Assembly: GCA_016710685.1 (NCBI GenBank)
Contig: JADJVC010000034.1
Span: 124,001 to 188,000 of the forward strand
From: Flavobacteriales bacterium
GTDB taxonomy: Bacteria > Bacteroidota > Bacteroidia > Flavobacteriales_F > PHOS-HE28
Length of the DNA: 64,000 nucleotides
Direction of reading: 5' to 3'
The notes below the pieces were generated by a model, which saw nothing but the letters and a program-made list of their open reading frames with translations, made no database searches and was not told the origin of the DNA. Positions 8,217-15,613 of this stretch are shown here, in pieces (within the stretch, counting starts at the first letter, position 1; every line of letters begins with the position of its first letter). Position numbers and translations under genes: made by a program.

Positions 8217-9062
8217 ATGGCATCAGCAACGATCAAATTATTCTTAGTGCACGGAGATCCGAAACGACTCCGCACGGCCGAGTTGTCCAATTGGAACGGA
8301 AAAGCCATTGCCGGACCGAGAAGCGAGTTCGACAGTTTATTGGCACGCGATGAGTCGGAACGTTCCGGTGTCTATTTCCTGACCGGGGTTGATCCGGAAT
8401 CCGGTCGTGGCGCCGTGTACGTCGGCGAGGCAGAATCCATTCGTGATCGGATCAAAAGTCATTTGGCCAAAGACTTCTGGAACCATGTGGTCTTTGTGGT
8501 GGGGAATGAAAATCTGACAAAGGCCCATGTTCGATACTTGGAAGGTCGTCTCATAGAACAAGCAAAAGCGGTTGGTCGAGCTGACATGAAGAACGCTCAA
8601 GGGAGTGGATCCAGACTACCGGAATCGGACCGGGAGGACATGGAGATCTTCCTGGAGAAGATCCACCAGTTGCTACCGGTGTTGGGTGTTGAGGTATTTG
8701 TGCCTGTTGCGACAGTGATGATGGCCACGGATGACGTTGGCATTCTCACATGTGAGATCAAGGGATTGAAAGCCACCGGCCGCTTGACGCCCAATGGGAT
8801 GGTCGTAATGGCCGGCTCCGAAGCGGTATTGACTGTGCGGCCTTCGACGCAGAAGTATCCTTGGTCCCTTGAAATGCGCCAGAGGCTCAAAGCGGACGGG
8901 GCTCTTGTTGATGCAGGGGACCATCTCCAGTTTGCAAGAGACATTGAATTCACAAGTCCAAGTGCAGCAGCAGCTGTCATTCACGGCGGCCAAGCCAACG
9001 GGTTGACCTCTTGGAAGAACGCAAAAGGTCGGACGCTGAAAGATCTGGAATCCGCGCCGTGA
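8217..9062 (+). CDS. GIY-YIG nuclease-domain protein with C-terminal DUF4357
   Basis: A 281-residue protein. The GIY-YIG core runs from about residue 49 to 125: GVYFLTG (GIY strand), AVYVGEAESI (YIG strand), Arg in IRDRIKSHL, and the glutamate-bearing helix YLEGRLIEQA. The C-terminal 40 residues (SPSAAAAVIHGGQANGLTSW) match the DUF4357 pattern that often accompanies such nucleases. The middle third is an uncharacterised beta-rich domain. This architecture is common in defence-rich accessory DNA. The gene stands alone, about 50 bp behind the right repeat copy, with about 120 bp of apparently empty sequence after it. Confidence 0.85.
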   Translation: MASATIKLFLVHGDPKRLRTAELSNWNGKAIAGPRSEFDSLLARDESERSGVYFLTGVDPESGRGAVYVGEAESIRDRIKSHLAKDFWNHVVFVVGNENLTKAHVRYLEGRLIEQAKAVGRADMKNAQGSGSRLPESDREDMEIFLEKIHQLLPVLGVEVFVPVATVMMATDDVGILTCEIKGLKATGRLTPNGMVVMAGSEAVLTVRPSTQKYPWSLEMRQRLKADGALVDAGDHLQFARDIEFTSPSAAAAVIHGGQANGLTSWKNAKGRTLKDLESAP

Positions 9063-9186
9063 TTTTCAGCTATTCAGAACGAGACCAAGGCCACCCCTCT
9101 ACGCTGACGAGAGCGTCCACGCTACTGCCCAGGGAAGCACTCGATTGCATGCATGTGCTCTAATTCGGCATTCAATAGCCACTACC

Positions 9187-9537
9187 ATGGATAACACCCG
9201 CATTTTCAAAATGCCCTTCGCCAGCGTCTACCCGCACTACGTAACCAAGGTGGAAAAGAAGGGCCACACGAAAGCCGAGCTGCATACCGTAATCCACTGG
9301 CTAACGGGCTACGATGAAAAGGGGCTGAAGCAAGTGCTCGATACGAAGATCGATTTCGAGACCTTCTTCGCCAAGGCACCGAAGATGAACCCCAACGTCT
9401 CCAAGATCACCGGCTTGATCTGCGGCTACCGCGTGGAAGATATCGAGGACCCGCTGATGCAACAGATCCGCTACCTCGACAAACTGGTGGATGAGCTGGC
9501 AAGGGGCAAGAAGATGGAGTCGATCTTGAGGAAGTAG
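9187..9537 (+). CDS. DUF2200 family protein
   Basis: A 116-residue soluble protein that matches the DUF2200 pattern along its whole length: FKMPFASVYPHYVTKVEKKG, then HTVIHWLTGYD and ITGLICGYRVEDIEDP. The function of the family is unknown. The ATG at 9187 is chosen because MDNTRIFKMPFASVYP is the usual family N-terminus; the upstream extension to 9145 is out of character. It is convergent with the DUF1801 gene 23 bp downstream. Confidence 0.85.
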   Translation: MDNTRIFKMPFASVYPHYVTKVEKKGHTKAELHTVIHWLTGYDEKGLKQVLDTKIDFETFFAKAPKMNPNVSKITGLICGYRVEDIEDPLMQQIRYLDKLVDELARGKKMESILRK

Positions 9538-9560
9538 ATCCGTTCGATCGGAGGCAGATT

Positions 9561-9980
9561 CTACGGATACATCTTCTTCGTGTGCGCAATTGACTTCTTG
9601 ATCATCGACTTGAGGATACCCACGTCGATATCGGCGAGGCGCTTTACGTACAGGCAGCCTTTGGTGGCTTTGTGCTTGCCGAGTTTGGTGAGCAGCGCAG
9701 GTTCCATCACCTCCGCAGAAAGGTAGATCACCAGCGCCGGTTTACGCGGGCTGAAACCGGCCAATGGCGCATCGCCCTCATGGCCACTGGCGTATGTGTA
9801 ATGGTAGTTGCCGAAACCCACGATCGTGGGCCCGTACATGTAGGGCTCATCGCCCGTGAGCTCGTGCATCATCTTCATCAGTGCGCGGCAATCGTCGCGC
9901 ATCTCCTCTTTCGGCAGCTCGTTGATGAAGGCATTGACGCTAGCGGTGGTTGCGTGGGTCTTGTTGGGTCGGGAAGGCAT
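9561..9980 (-). CDS. DUF1801 family protein (YdhG/YjbR-like fold)
   Basis: A 139-residue protein with the DUF1801 hallmarks: VNAFINELPKEEMRDDCRAL, GPTIVGFGNYHY, FSPRKPALVIYLS and KGCLYVKRLADID. Members have a CyaY/YdhG-like alpha-beta fold, and no enzymatic activity is established. No signal peptide. It is convergent with the DUF2200 gene; small proteins of these two kinds are frequent single-gene accessory genes in environmental Bacteroidota. Confidence 0.85.
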   Translation of the reverse strand: MPSRPNKTHATTASVNAFINELPKEEMRDDCRALMKMMHELTGDEPYMYGPTIVGFGNYHYTYASGHEGDAPLAGFSPRKPALVIYLSAEVMEPALLTKLGKHKATKGCLYVKRLADIDVGILKSMIKKSIAHTKKMYP

Positions 9981-10134
9981 GGCTCGAAATTAACCAACGC
10001 AGTGGAGTCCGCGCATCCATGGAGGGTGTTCGGTAGACGTGGCCAAAGCAATATCGAGGACGCCTTCGCCTGAGCGTAGCACGTCCTGTGCGACCCGTGC
10101 TACAACCTGCTGCGGACCGCCGACCGGTCTCCGC

Positions 10135-10494
10135 CTAACCCTTCGGCTCCCACAACTCGATCTTGTTCCCTTCCGGATCATACACCCACGCGAAGCGGCC
10201 GTAGTCCTCGTCCATGCGCTTGGGGTCGACGCGCACGCCGTCGGCCTCGAGTTTCTTGAGGAGGCCATCCATGTCCTGCACGCGCAGGTTCAGCATGAAC
10301 TGCTGCTTGTCGTTTCCGAAGTAATCGGTATCCCGCTTGAAGGGCGAGAACACCGTGGGTCCGGCATCCTGTTGCCAGATCCAGCCGTTCGCTTCGTCGT
10401 TGATGCCGAAGTGTTTGTTGTACCAGCTGGCGAGTGCCTTGTGGTCGTCTGCGCGGAAGAAGAATCCGCCTATTCCGGTAACGTGTCGTGACAT
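10135..10494 (-). CDS. VOC-family (glyoxalase/dioxygenase-like) protein
   Basis: A 119-residue protein of the vicinal-oxygen-chelate fold. The N-terminal betaalphabeta unit has GGFFFRADDHKALASWYNKHFG, and the second unit ends in YGRFAWVYDPEGNKIELWEP, the classic C-terminal motif with its metal-ligand-like Glu. It may be a detoxification or resistance enzyme, but the substrate is not predictable. The start at 10494 (MSRHVTGIGG) matches the family better than the in-frame ATG at 10512. Confidence 0.85.
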   Translation of the reverse strand: MSRHVTGIGGFFFRADDHKALASWYNKHFGINDEANGWIWQQDAGPTVFSPFKRDTDYFGNDKQQFMLNLRVQDMDGLLKKLEADGVRVDPKRMDEDYGRFAWVYDPEGNKIELWEPKG

Positions 10495-10838
10495 GGGTTC
10501 TCGTTCGATCACGCCAAGATAAGCGGATAGCGATCACTTCGTCGCTACTGTCTGCATAATTCGTGAACCGCGCTCCAAAGGAACTGGCGGTGGACGGGCT
10601 TACTGTGAACTCCTAATGGCGTTAGCGTGATCGGAAGATCACCCTCAAGAAATTTCCAAATGGTATTACCCACCGCGCTGATGCTCGAGCCCGTTGTCCA
10701 TCGTTCCGATAAGCATTGGCCCCGCGCGCGTACCCATGTGCAATCATCCGCCCGCAAATCTGCATCCATGTCCGGCAACGGACACACGCGCTTCTTGGAT
10801 CGCCGGTGCTTTGTATCGAAAACCAACACAAACAAAAA
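10495..10838. other. 344-bp intergenic region between divergent genes
   Basis: Separates the leftward VOC gene from the rightward DUF6789 operon and should hold both promoters. On the minus strand a TATCTTGG box (10514-10521) lies about 20 bp before the VOC start. On the plus strand I see no convincing TAnnTTTG element. No gene, RNA or long repeat is recognised. Confidence 0.4.
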
Positions 10839-11282
10839 ATGAAAGCCAAGATCCAACAAGCGCTTCTCGCCGGCCTCGCCGGTACTGGAGCAATGACACT
10901 CGTAACCATGGTGGCCCCGATGATGGGCTTCCCGAAAATGAGCCCGCCCGCCATGCTTTCCATGATGATGGGCGTGCCCATTGTCGCAGGCTGGATGATT
11001 CACTTTATGATCGGGATCGTCTTCGCTATGGCCTATGCCCTGTTCTTCCAGAACCTGGTGAAAGGCATCGCCAGCCCGGTATTGCGCGGTGCTGTGTTCG
11101 GTATGGCCGTCTTCGTTTTTGCCCAGATCATGATGGCGGTGATGGGTGCAATGATGGGCGGAATGCCACCAATGGAAGGCAGCATGGTGATGATGATGGT
11201 GGGCAGCATTATTGGCCACGTGGTGTTCGGCATCGTGGTGGCCCTGCTGGTAAAGCCGGTCCTTCAACATTCCTTCAATTGA
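10839..11282 (+). CDS. DUF6789-like four-helix membrane protein
   Basis: A 147-residue, methionine-rich integral membrane protein with four predicted spans (about residues 8-28, 45-68, 80-105 and 118-140). Many Met residues lie in or next to the spans (PPAMLSMMMG, IMMAVMGAMMGGMPPM). The family's function is unknown; the methionine density could suit soft-metal handling, but this is inference. The start MKAKIQQALLAGLAG at 10839 follows an A-rich leader. It is first in a three-gene run with a Cys/His-rich secreted protein and a Crp/Fnr regulator. Confidence 0.7.
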   Translation: MKAKIQQALLAGLAGTGAMTLVTMVAPMMGFPKMSPPAMLSMMMGVPIVAGWMIHFMIGIVFAMAYALFFQNLVKGIASPVLRGAVFGMAVFVFAQIMMAVMGAMMGGMPPMEGSMVMMMVGSIIGHVVFGIVVALLVKPVLQHSFN

Positions 11283-11307
11283 GGAACTGAACACAACAAC
11301 ACAGAAC

Positions 11308-11646
11308 ATGAGAACCCTGCTAATGATCTCGATCACTGCGCTCTGCCTCGGCAACGCCACTGCCCAGAACACATCCACAACGGAAATGAAGCCTGCCACG
11401 GAGCAAGCCCCGCTGAAAGCCCATGTGTGTACCGATGCGTGCAAGGACGGGAACCACGTGTATGCCCATGGCGAGAAGGGCCACGCTTGTTCCGCCGAAT
11501 GCATGAAAATGCATGAGGGCGACGCCATGCTGAAAGAACATGTTTGCACCGCCGCCTGCAAGAATGGTGAACACGTTTACGCGCACGGCGAGCAAGGCCA
11601 TGTCTGCGATGCCACGTGCAAAGGGTCCATGGAAATGAAAGAGTGA
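11308..11646 (+). CDS. Secreted Cys/His-rich repeat protein, putative metal binder
   Basis: A 112-residue protein with a signal peptide cleaved near residue 20 (NATAQ). The mature part holds two near-identical units (about residues 39-65 and 78-104) built as HVC-x2-AC-K-x-G-x-HVYAHGE-x-GH-x-C-x3-C, giving four Cys and four His per unit. This spacing strongly suggests a metal site (Zn, Cu or similar) in the periplasm. The family is not named here. The gene lies 25 bp behind a Met-rich membrane protein and 81 bp ahead of a Crp/Fnr-type regulator, which supports a metal- or redox-stress role without proving it. Confidence 0.75.
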   Translation: MRTLLMISITALCLGNATAQNTSTTEMKPATEQAPLKAHVCTDACKDGNHVYAHGEKGHACSAECMKMHEGDAMLKEHVCTAACKNGEHVYAHGEQGHVCDATCKGSMEMKE

Positions 11647-11727
11647 CCAGTGATGATCTCCATGAACAGGAAGGGTCCGATAAGGACTCTTTCTGTTTTG
11701 ACGAACTTCACCGATCAACACACACAC

Positions 11728-12411
11728 ATGGCGGCCGCTGAAACCAAGCTCTGGTACCTGGAACAGATGAACATCCTTCAGGGCATGTCCATGGAGGAAA
11801 TGCAACGCGTGATGGAACGGACGCGGATGTCCGGTGCCGTGAAGGACCAACAGATCTTCTTCGCCGATCAGCCCAGCAACGCGATCTATTTCCTGAAAAA
11901 GGGCCGCGTAAAAATTGCCACCACCAGCGAGGAAGGAAAGGAGATCGTGAAGGCGGTGCTGTTCCCCGGTGAGGTCTTCGGCGAGTTGGCGATCGCCGGC
12001 GAGGAAATGCGCCATGACCGCGCCGTTGCGTTGGACGATGATGTGATCATTTGCTCCATGGACCTGGCCGATGCGCAGTTGATGCTGGGCCGCGACCCAC
12101 GCCTTCACATGGCCTTCACCCGCCTCATCGGCCAACGCATGATCGGTCTGGAAAGACGGTTGGAGAACCTGGTCTTCAAAGATTCACGCTCGCGCATCAT
12201 CGCCTTGTTGCGCAACATGGCAATGGCGCACGGCCGCAAGGTCGGCCATGAGGTGCAACTCGACCATTCGCTTACCCACCAAGACATCGCGGACCTCACG
12301 GCCACGTCGCGTCAAACGGTGACCACCGTGCTCAGTGACCTGCAAAAACAGGACCTGGTACACATGGAGCGCGGAAGCATTTTGATCCGGAACCTTGAAC
12401 AGTTGAAGTGA
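11728..12411 (+). CDS. Crp/Fnr-family transcriptional regulator
   Basis: A 227-residue protein with an N-terminal cyclic-nucleotide-binding fold (about residues 15-135; IYFLKKGRVKI and FGELAIAGEE are typical strands) and a C-terminal winged helix (HQDIADLTATSRQTVTTVLSDLQ, about 185-207). No N-terminal cysteine cluster of the Fnr type is present, so an iron-sulphur oxygen sensor is unlikely. The ATG at 11728 gives the usual domain start; the frame extends to 11650 without family support. It probably regulates the two genes before it or a divergent target. Confidence 0.88.
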   Translation: MAAAETKLWYLEQMNILQGMSMEEMQRVMERTRMSGAVKDQQIFFADQPSNAIYFLKKGRVKIATTSEEGKEIVKAVLFPGEVFGELAIAGEEMRHDRAVALDDDVIICSMDLADAQLMLGRDPRLHMAFTRLIGQRMIGLERRLENLVFKDSRSRIIALLRNMAMAHGRKVGHEVQLDHSLTHQDIADLTATSRQTVTTVLSDLQKQDLVHMERGSILIRNLEQLK

Positions 12412-12578
12412 GAGGACGTTTTTGAATGGTTGCTGTTAAAGGAACAGATCCATCCGTAACCGTGACGTTGAAAAATTAACCTCATCGAATTCGACGGGAT
12501 TGGAAGACAATGCCACTTCCAACGGCGTCCGGCAGGGTTCGAAAGATTCCATTCTCAATTTTGGCGAATCTGCCACAA

Positions 12579-12609
12579 TTAAGCACTTCCCTCCACTGCC
12601 GTAACTTCG
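12579..12609 (+). promoter_or_regulatory. Candidate promoter of the ALDH-like gene
   Basis: TAACTTCG at 12602-12609 (form TAnnTTCG) lies 18 nt before the ATG at 12628. A weak TTA stands in place of TTG at 12579-12581, 20 nt upstream of the box. Confidence 0.4.
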
Positions 12610-12627
12610 CCTACGAATCCCATTTCC

Positions 12628-13605
12628 ATGGCCAAGACAGCGACCAAGCCTTCCTCCACTTCAGCCAAGGCTGAAAAGCCTGCACTCAACGGCCACGCCA
12701 CCAATGGCAGCGCGACCAAAACGGAGCGCTTGCCCGTTATGAAGACCTACAAGATCTTCATCGGTGGCAAGTTCCCACGCACTGAGAGCGGTCGCTACTA
12801 CCAGCCCAAAGGCGCGGACGGCAAGCCGCTGGCGAACATCTGCCGGGGCAGCCGAAAGGACATCCGTGAAAGCGTTATCGCTGCGCGGAAAGCGGTAGGT
12901 GATTGGGCCAACCGGAGTGCGTTCAACCGCGGGCAGATCCTCTACCGCATCGGCGAAATGCTCGAAGGCCGCAGCGCGCAGTTCGTGCATGAACTGATGC
13001 TGCACGGTGCCACGAAGAAGCAGGCCGAAGCCGAAGTGAGCGCCGCCATCGATTGCTGGATCTACTACGCCGGCTGGTGCGATAAGTACCAAGCGATCTT
13101 CAGCAGCGTGAACCCCACCAACAGCTCGCACTTCAACTTCAGCGTGTACGAGCCCACCGGCGTGGTGGGCCTGATGGCGCCCGGAACCTCCGGTCTCATC
13201 GGCTTGGTGAGCACCGTGGCACCGATCATCGCCGGCGGCAACGCAGCCGTGGTAGTGGCCAGCGAGGGGCACCCGTTGCCTGCTGTCACTTTCGCGGAAG
13301 TGCTTGCCACCAGCGACCTGCCCGGCGGCGTGGTAAACCTCATCACCGGCTTGCGCAGCGAATTGCTGAAGCCGCTCGTAACGCACATGGACATCAACGC
13401 GATCGTTTGCGACAAACCTTCCAAGGAAGAAAAGGTGATGCTGGATACGGAAGGTGCAACCAACATGAAGCGCATCGTGGTTCCGAAAGTGAAGGATTGG
13501 ATGCAGGAAGAAAGCCGTACGCCATACATGATCCTCGACACGCAGGAGGTGAAGACCACGTGGCACCCGATCGAGCGCGGGCAAGGTGGGGGTGGTGGGT
13601 ATTGA
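12628..13605 (+). CDS. Non-catalytic ALDH-like protein (ALDH16 C-terminal-domain type)
   Basis: A 325-residue protein with the first two-thirds of an ALDH fold: IFIGGKFPRTESGRYY, YYAGWCDKYQ, VYEPTGVVGLMAPGTSG and PGGVVNLITG. It stops where the catalytic domain should begin. The nucleophile Cys and the general-base Glu are absent, and the end is VKTTWHPIERGQGG. The well-kept fold motifs argue against simple decay. In ALDH16 proteins a catalytic half is followed by such an empty half; here the catalytic partner may be the gene at 4804. Residues 1-45 are a low-complexity Ala/Lys linker. The last 66 bases are duplicated downstream at 14347-14413 beyond a two-gene insert. Confidence 0.75.
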   Translation: MAKTATKPSSTSAKAEKPALNGHATNGSATKTERLPVMKTYKIFIGGKFPRTESGRYYQPKGADGKPLANICRGSRKDIRESVIAARKAVGDWANRSAFNRGQILYRIGEMLEGRSAQFVHELMLHGATKKQAEAEVSAAIDCWIYYAGWCDKYQAIFSSVNPTNSSHFNFSVYEPTGVVGLMAPGTSGLIGLVSTVAPIIAGGNAAVVVASEGHPLPAVTFAEVLATSDLPGGVVNLITGLRSELLKPLVTHMDINAIVCDKPSKEEKVMLDTEGATNMKRIVVPKVKDWMQEESRTPYMILDTQEVKTTWHPIERGQGGGGGY

Positions 13606-13606
13606 A
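13540..13606. repeat. Copy A of the duplicated 3' end of the ALDH-like gene
   Basis: 67 bp covering the last codons and stop of the ALDH-like gene. It matches 14347-14413 at about 60 of 67 positions. The copies bracket the DUF4160/DUF2442 pair. Confidence 0.8.
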
Positions 13607-13611
13607 GAATC

Positions 13612-13917
13612 ATGCCCAAGCTCTAGGAATACTTCGGCTTGGTCTTTCTGATGTTCAGCAATGAACACAGCCCGATACACGTACACGTACGATATGGCAA
13701 GTACGAGTCGGTGCTGGAGCTCATCATACAGGACGGTGTTTTGCAGGAAGTCGTTTTTCGAAAACTGAGCAACACACGGGCATTGCCACCTGCGAAGCGT
13801 AAGGAGGCGGAACATTTCGTCCACGCGAAAGCGAAGGACATCATGACCAAATGGAATGACTATTTTGTGCTAAACAAAAGCGTCGCACCTGAACGGATCA
13901 CAAAGCGGATCAAATGA
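13612..13917 (+). pseudogene. DUF4160 gene with an early stop codon
   Basis: The frame from ATG 13612 reads M-P-K-L, then TAG (13624-13626), then EYFGLVFLMFSNEHSPIHVHV. DUF4160 proteins typically start with MPK and an aromatic before EYFG, so TAG probably replaces a Tyr codon by one base change. The rest (91-92 residues) is intact and includes the HVHVRYG motif and a helical tail ending in RITKRIK. A TTG at 13639 could rescue translation of most of the domain. DUF4160 genes commonly pair with DUF2442 genes, as here (ATGATGA overlap at 13914). The function is unknown; a toxin-antitoxin-like pair has been suspected from such contexts. Confidence 0.6.
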
Positions 13918-14321
13918 TGAACCTTCCTGAAAACATCTTCATCAAGCACGCCAAGTACATTGCGGACTACCGCATCGCGTTTCTGTTCACCGACGGACAT
14001 TCCACTGAGGTCGACTTTCATAATTTCCTCGCCGCGCCCGGGCAGAACCCAATGGCATCGCAGTTTCTGGATGTGATCCGGTTTAAGAAATTCAAAGTCG
14101 AAAACCGTTCAGATATCATTTGGGGCGATTGGGAAATGTGCTTTCCTTTTGCCGCCCTTTATGCCGGGGACCTCGGAGTTGATTCGCTTGGTAATCGGTC
14201 GGCGTCATCCAAACGGGGATCCGTCCGTAAGGGGATACGACAAGCAGGGGCATCGCGGCCGCCAGCTCGTACCAAGGGTTTGTCGACGATGAGGCCAACA
14301 GGAAAGTCAAATGCAAAATGA
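13914..14321 (+). CDS. DUF2442 family protein with an unusual C-terminal tail
   Basis: Residues 1-82 match DUF2442: YRIAFLFTDGHSTEVDFHNFL, the 'F-x-x-x-x-V' strand of FKKFKVENRSDIIWGDW, and the end FPFAALYAGDL. The remaining 50 residues are Ser/Arg-rich without a family counterpart, so the true end may have been lost by a frameshift or by fusion with flanking DNA. The gene overlaps the DUF4160 frame by 4 bp and is probably translationally coupled. The pair is inserted between two copies of the ALDH-like 3' end. Confidence 0.7.
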   Translation: MMNLPENIFIKHAKYIADYRIAFLFTDGHSTEVDFHNFLAAPGQNPMASQFLDVIRFKKFKVENRSDIIWGDWEMCFPFAALYAGDLGVDSLGNRSASSKRGSVRKGIRQAGASRPPARTKGLSTMRPTGKSNAK

Positions 14322-14346
14322 GTTTGTGGTTTTGTCTTGGGAATAT

Positions 14347-14413
14347 ACGCAGGAAGTGAAGACCAGCTGGCACCCGATCGAGCGCGGGCAAGGTGGTGGT
14401 GGCGGGTGTTGAG
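14347..14413. repeat. Copy B of the duplicated 3' end of the ALDH-like gene
   Basis: About 90% identical to 13540-13606, including the stop codon; the reading frame again gives WHPIERGQGGGG. It is detached from any ALDH coding sequence and marks the right border of the DUF4160/DUF2442 insert. Confidence 0.8.
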
Positions 14414-14416
14414 GCT

Positions 14417-14438
14417 GATTGCCGGTGCCATGGCAATC
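14417..14438 (+). terminator. Hairpin behind ALDH end copy B
   Basis: A perfect 7-bp stem GATTGCC/GGCAATC with an 8-nt loop lies just after copy B. No U-run follows. It may be the original terminator of the ALDH-like gene, which would make copy B the older end. Confidence 0.4.
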
Positions 14439-14534
14439 AAGGAGTGCCATGGCGGATGTGTTTGTTGAACGATCAACTGTTCCATTCAGGTTGTTCATGC
14501 GAATTGTTCACGAATTAGCGTTGTTCAATCTGGG

Positions 14535-15068
14535 ATGAGTACGGTCAAGCATTCAACGAAGCAAAACCTCTTTTTCAAGATCAACCTGTTGTTGATCGCA
14601 GCAGGCTTGTTCGCTATCGCAGAAGCACGACTGCCCGCTCGCGACGTCATCAGCCCGGTCCGCGTTGTGAAGGAGTATGGGTACACCCGGCAAGGAGGCG
14701 CCGAGCGTTCCTGGTCCGTTGTGATCATGGAGGATGGCAGCTACATCTGGACGCAGCGCACGACCGACCGTTTCGATCCCTTGGACAGTTTCGATCTGCA
14801 CGTAACACCGATCATGGGTTCGGTGTTGAGCTACCGGAAACATGGTTCCGTGCAAAGTTGGATGGAAGTTGAAAGGGAGAACGATAGATACAGGCCATTC
14901 CCATACGTGGTGGTCTTGGTCGGGTTACTGTTGCTGCTGCCGTTTTGGTCAGCGGACAGCCGGTTGTTTCTACAAGGGCTGCTGCTGTTGGTGTCGGCCA
15001 CCTGGGCTTTGACACAGTTCGCCACCGGTGGCTACGTGTTCAAATTGTTGGCTCAGATCGGTTGGTGA
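14535..15068 (+). CDS. Hypothetical membrane protein, 177 aa
   Basis: No family recognised. One N-terminal hydrophobic segment (about residues 13-30) is followed by a soluble region of about 90 residues with YTRQGGAERSW and EDGSYIWTQ, then two spans near the C-terminus (about 124-139 and 145-170). The topology suggests a small domain outside the cytoplasm held between membrane anchors. It is a stand-alone gene before the SRPBCC/ArsR operon, with about 80 bp between them. Confidence 0.6.
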   Translation: MSTVKHSTKQNLFFKINLLLIAAGLFAIAEARLPARDVISPVRVVKEYGYTRQGGAERSWSVVIMEDGSYIWTQRTTDRFDPLDSFDLHVTPIMGSVLSYRKHGSVQSWMEVERENDRYRPFPYVVVLVGLLLLLPFWSADSRLFLQGLLLLVSATWALTQFATGGYVFKLLAQIGW

Positions 15069-15097
15069 GGGAATTCGGTTCAGTTTTTTGTCTGCCC

Positions 15098-15129
15098 TTG
15101 ACATTCAACCAAAAGGTTGAATATATTTG
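15098..15129 (+). promoter_or_regulatory. Promoter with overlapping operator-like palindrome (ArsR site candidate)
   Basis: TTGACA (15098-15103) and TATATTTG (15122-15129) form a Bacteroidota-type promoter 20 bp before the ATG at 15149. Between them lies an 8-bp perfect inverted repeat ATTCAACC-AAAA-GGTTGAAT (15103-15122) that overlaps both elements. This is the kind of site bound by ArsR-type repressors, and the operon downstream encodes one (15610-15948), so autorepression is likely. Confidence 0.7.
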
Positions 15130-15148
15130 CCCCCTGAACGATCAACGA

Positions 15149-15613
15149 ATGGGCCAGAAGGACTACATCAGCAGCTTTACGGTGAAGGCCACTCCGCTAG
15201 AGGTCTACGACGCGATAACACGTGTAACGGAATGGTGGACAGGGAACACCGAAGGGAAGTCGACGGCGGCTGGTGATGTTTTCACAGTCACCTTCGGGGA
15301 CATCCACAGGACCACGCAACGCATTGCGGAAGCGAAACCAGGGAAGCGGGTCGTCTGGCACGTTACCAAATGCTATTTGAACTTTGTGAAAAACAACGCG
15401 GAATGGGAGGGAACGGATATCGTCTTCGAGATCGAACCTGCCAAGGCAGGCACCCGAATGACCATGACGCACGTGGGCCTCGCCGGATTGGAGTGCATGG
15501 ATGGCTGCTCGAAGGGTTGGGACTTCTACATTGGTTCTAGCCTTAGGAAGTTCATCTCCACAGGGAAAGGCCAGCCGGATGCATCGAAGAGCAAGACAAG
15601 TACACAGAAATGA
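15149..15613 (+). CDS. SRPBCC (AHSA1-like) family protein
   Basis: A 154-residue START-fold protein: YISSFTVKATPLEVYDAIT, VTEWWTGNTEGKS, GDIHRTTQRIAE and RMTMTHVGL follow the AHSA1/SRPBCC pattern, ending in the long C-terminal helix FYIGSSLRKFIS. Members bind small hydrophobic ligands or act as chaperone co-factors; the ligand here is unknown. The ATG at 15149 is chosen because it lies just downstream of a good promoter and starts the fold. The stop overlaps the ArsR start, so the genes are translationally coupled. Confidence 0.88.
   Translation: MGQKDYISSFTVKATPLEVYDAITRVTEWWTGNTEGKSTAAGDVFTVTFGDIHRTTQRIAEAKPGKRVVWHVTKCYLNFVKNNAEWEGTDIVFEIEPAKAGTRMTMTHVGLAGLECMDGCSKGWDFYIGSSLRKFISTGKGQPDASKSKTSTQK

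Noticed and set aside
10545..11561. 338-aa minus-strand His-rich frame
   Set aside because: Antisense of a Met-codon-rich membrane gene (ATG read backwards gives CAT, His), so the His richness is an artefact.
12628..13605. Truncated, decayed ALDH pseudogene
   Set aside because: The fold motifs are well kept with no internal stops or frameshifts, and non-catalytic ALDH16-type halves are known, so a real non-catalytic protein is more likely.
14116..14436. 106-aa minus-strand frame in the DUF2442 region
   Set aside because: Partly protein-like in composition but overlaps a recognisable DUF2442 frame and matches no family known to me.
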